NCBI GenBank assembly: GCA_002345965.1
Contig: DDTF01000066.1
Span: 41,641 to 105,640, forward strand
Source: Flammeovirgaceae bacterium UBA2371
Lineage (GTDB): Bacteria; Bacteroidota; Bacteroidia; Cytophagales; Cyclobacteriaceae
Length of the DNA stretch: 64,000 nt
Reading direction: 5' to 3'
Shown: positions 61,723-64,000 of the stretch, one piece after another
Position numbering within the stretch: the first letter of the stretch is position 1
Layout: each line of letters begins with the position of its first letter
Program-made: the position numbers and the translations under genes
The notes under the pieces: model-generated
Told to the model about the DNA's origin: nothing
The model's database searches: none
The model's input: only the letters and a program-made list of their open reading frames with translations

Positions 61723-63678
61723 ATGCAGCCACTAAAGTATACTACCTTTTTTGTTTTTTTTCTCGCATCAATTTTTTTGTATGCTCAAAATGATGAGTTG
61801 GATAAACTCAAAGAGGAAATCCAAACTCAATCCAACGATTCCTTAAAGGTCAGTAGCCTGATTGCGCTTAGTAATCAGTACCTGGGAACCGATTTGGTTC
61901 AGGCCACCCGATATGGCAACGAAGCATTGGAGTTGGCCAAAAGCATTGATTTTGGAAGTGGAATAGCATACGCCTATAAAGCCATTGCGCTGAGTTATTA
62001 TTTTCAGGCCAACTATCCGGAGGCTGCCATTCAATTTCAGAATTCACTGGCAGTATTTACTGACTTAAACGATAAGGTGGGAATAGCGAATATATTAAGC
62101 AATCTTGGTTCGACCTATTTTAATGCAGGTGACGACACGAAAGCGATCGATTTTTATTTGCGTTCATTGAAGATATCGGAGGAGGTGAATGATCGGCTTC
62201 GCATTGGTACAGCCCTTAATGGAGTAGGAAGTGTGTATAACAATAATCCAAGTTCTGTAGACAAAGCGCTTGAATATTTTATGCGGGCATTACCGATTTT
62301 TAAAGAGATTGATTATCAGGATGGTGCGGCCACGGTGTCGATGAATGTGGGGGAAATATACAAAAAGAAAAAAAAGTATGACTCTGCTATTCATTATTTT
62401 GATTTATCTCTGGAAGTATACAGAGGAACCGTTGATGCCACTTTTCCACTTAATTACATAGGAGAGATATATGCTGATCAGGGGAATTTTGAAGAGGCAT
62501 TAGGGTACCAGAATAAGGCACTCGAAATCGCAAGAAACCTTGATGCAAAACTGGAAATAACACAGAGTTTGTTAGGGATAGGAAAAACATATACTAAAAA
62601 GGGAGACCACAAACTGGCTATTACCTACTATCAGCAGACCGAAAAACTGGCCCGGGAAATTGGCGCCAAAATGCAATTGAAGGATGCTTATTCTGGATTG
62701 GCCATGGCTTATGCTAAAACAGGAAATTACAAGAAAGCCTATACTTATGATACCATGTTTGGTAGCATAAAAGACACCTTATACAATACGGCCAACGATA
62801 AGAAAGTACAACAACTTCAATTCAATTTTGACATCGGCAAGAAGGAGGCTGAGATAGATTTATTAACAAAAGATCAAGCCTTAAAGGAAGCGACTATACA
62901 ACGTCAGCGGATTGTGAACTACGCTGCTGGTACCACTGGATTCCTGTTAATATTAGTGATTATCGGGTTCTATAATCGATACAAGTATGTTCGTAAAACG
63001 AATAAAATAATCAAGAACGAAAGAGATCGTTCGCAGGAGTTATTGTTGAATATTTTGCCTGAGGAAACGGCACGAGAACTAGAAGCAGATGGAGTAGCTC
63101 AAACAAGGTATTATGAAAGTGTGACCGTTTTATTCACGGACTTTAAAGGATTTTCTACAATAGCAGGTCAGCTTTCCCCGCAAGATTTGGTGGCTGAATT
63201 GAACGATTATTTTATTGCCTTTGATGAAATAGTAGAAAAGCATAACCTTGAAAAAATCAAAACCATAGGTGATGCCTACATGTGTGCGGGAGGAATTCCA
63301 ACAACAAATGATACACATGCCATTGATGCCGTAAGAGCTGCTCTAGCCATGCAGGATTTTATGCAAAAGAGAATTGAAGAACGTAATCAAAAAGGTTTGG
63401 TGGCTTGGGAGTTACGAATTGGGATACACACTGGGCCTATTGTAGCAGGTGTTGTGGGCAAAAAGAAATATGCTTACGATATCTGGGGTGATACAGTGAA
63501 TGTGGCCAGTAGAATGGAATCAAATGGAGCGCCTGGTAAAGTAAATATATCGTCTGCGACATACCAAGAAATCAAAGAGCACTACGAGTGTGTTCATCGT
63601 GGGAAGGTATCGGCCAAAAATATTGGTGAAGTAGATATGTACTTCGTTGGCGAGGAGGTAAAGGTTCAGTTAGTTTAG
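61723..63678 (+). CDS. Class III adenylate cyclase with periplasmic TPR sensor
   Basis: A 651-residue membrane cyclase. A signal peptide (to about residue 21, FLYA-Q) is followed by some seven TPRs (residues 35-370, for example YFNAGDDTKAIDFYLRSLKI), a coiled region, a transmembrane helix near 397-420 (FLLILVIIGFY) and a cytoplasmic cyclase domain. Metal ligands D473 (FTDFKGFS) and D517 (TIGDAYM), adenine-selecting K513 and D586 (YDIWGD), and transition-state N593 and R597 (NVASRME) are all present, so it should make cAMP. The TPRs would sense a periplasmic partner. The stop overlaps a convergent phosphohydrolase gene by 4 bp. Confidence 0.94.
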   Translation: MQPLKYTTFFVFFLASIFLYAQNDELDKLKEEIQTQSNDSLKVSSLIALSNQYLGTDLVQATRYGNEALELAKSIDFGSGIAYAYKAIALSYYFQANYPEAAIQFQNSLAVFTDLNDKVGIANILSNLGSTYFNAGDDTKAIDFYLRSLKISEEVNDRLRIGTALNGVGSVYNNNPSSVDKALEYFMRALPIFKEIDYQDGAATVSMNVGEIYKKKKKYDSAIHYFDLSLEVYRGTVDATFPLNYIGEIYADQGNFEEALGYQNKALEIARNLDAKLEITQSLLGIGKTYTKKGDHKLAITYYQQTEKLAREIGAKMQLKDAYSGLAMAYAKTGNYKKAYTYDTMFGSIKDTLYNTANDKKVQQLQFNFDIGKKEAEIDLLTKDQALKEATIQRQRIVNYAAGTTGFLLILVIIGFYNRYKYVRKTNKIIKNERDRSQELLLNILPEETARELEADGVAQTRYYESVTVLFTDFKGFSTIAGQLSPQDLVAELNDYFIAFDEIVEKHNLEKIKTIGDAYMCAGGIPTTNDTHAIDAVRAALAMQDFMQKRIEERNQKGLVAWELRIGIHTGPIVAGVVGKKKYAYDIWGDTVNVASRMESNGAPGKVNISSATYQEIKEHYECVHRGKVSAKNIGEVDMYFVGEEVKVQLV

Positions 63679-64000
63679 GACTCTTTTTTTTTCTGTAGTT
63701 TATTGATTACTCCAGCGAGGTTTTCCTGTTTTTTTTCTTCTCTTTTTGTTTTTCCAAAATCGGTATGATACCGATGGTTTTCCAGAAATACCTTTTGCGT
63801 TAGGTTCCATTCTCTTTCGGTTTCAATAAAACCTTGTGCTTTCATTTCGTTGTAGAGCCTGTTACCGATCTCATAAAAATCATCGCGGCCCAGATAATCA
63901 AGGTCGGCATCACATAAAATTTTGTCCAGCTTGCTTTTAGGTGTTTGAGGAATTTTGGTGGCCATAATCATTGAACAGATCATTTCAAGTTGCGCTGCAG
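63675..64000 (-). CDS. HD-type phosphohydrolase, C-terminal part (runs off the window)
   Basis: The last 108 codons of a minus-strand gene whose 5' end lies beyond 64000. The reading frame stays open to the window edge (AAQLEMICSMIMATKIPQTP before the first conserved block). The segment KLDKILCDADLDYLGRDDF holds the distal Asp of an HD/PDEase-type metal site, followed by EWNLTQKVFLENHRYHTDFG and a Lys-rich end. Such proteins hydrolyse nucleotide or phosphodiester substrates. The HD dyad itself is outside the window. It converges on an adenylate cyclase gene with a 4-bp overlap. Confidence 0.78.
   Translation of the reverse strand, partial: AAQLEMICSMIMATKIPQTPKSKLDKILCDADLDYLGRDDFYEIGNRLYNEMKAQGFIETEREWNLTQKVFLENHRYHTDFGKTKREEKKQENLAGVINKLQKKKES

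Overview
The window comes from a chromosome of a Bacteroidota bacterium, most likely a member of the Cytophagales. The evidence is a SusC/SusD pair, a secreted protein ending in a type IX secretion (T9SS) sorting domain, a short (287-residue) primary sigma factor, DUF5916 and START-like proteins, bacillithiol genes, and promoters of the TTTG-N19/20-TAnnTTTG type ahead of rpsO and a tRNA. Most of the window is ordinary housekeeping sequence. I see no rRNA, CRISPR array, prophage or intact insertion sequence.

Layout. 0-5 kb: the end of a probable secreted peptidase, then susD and susC (minus strand). 5-10.3 kb (minus): a split transketolase whose halves are separated by 255 bp, then a tight unit of FAH-fold enzyme, M23 peptidase and thiol peroxidase. 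10.3-18.2 kb: M48 lipoprotein peptidase, porin-like DUF3575 protein, exonuclease and Mpl-type Mur ligase, dnaB, a quinone reductase-like enzyme, and small CsbD, YtxH and TPR proteins. 18.3-25.5 kb: etfBA, DUF151 nuclease-like protein, nucleoside transporter, DUF5916 protein, LOG-family protein and a START-like protein. 25.6-26 kb: a decayed tRNA-Met, an intact tRNA-Met and a GIY-YIG remnant. 26-36.4 kb: an LptF/G permease, rpsO-pnp, rpoD, trxB-bshB1, pdxH, yqgE, a DUF349 protein and tRNA-Thr.

36.4-40.5 kb holds a compact signalling module. It comprises a histidine kinase and an NtrC-type sigma-54 activator, flanked by a duplicated four-cysteine protein with a YwqK-like protein on one side and a divergent Rnk/GreA-type protein on the other. 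Both flanking units have sigma-54-like sequences just ahead of their start codons. 40.5-45.1 kb is a three-gene catabolic operon (amidohydrolase, CoA-acylating semialdehyde dehydrogenase, class III aminotransferase), best read as beta-amino acid or beta-alanine breakdown. 45.2-53.8 kb carries a YdeI-like protein, a very large BNR/sortilin-type secreted protein, a SigZ-like ECF sigma factor, PhzF, YtxH, RidA, OsmC and a second BNR protein.

54-64 kb is the most unusual part. A TPR protein carries a SLOG-like Rossmann domain and a C-terminal domain that resembles a class III nucleotide cyclase but lacks most of its catalytic residues. It is followed by a 1876-residue T9SS-exported subtilisin-fold protein in which a Glu sits where the catalytic His is expected. 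One of that protein's MBG modules is expanded by 13 copies of a SRALVN hexapeptide encoded with scrambled synonymous codons. Next come an apparently active TPR-transmembrane-adenylate cyclase and, convergently, the C-terminus of an HD-type phosphohydrolase that runs off the window.
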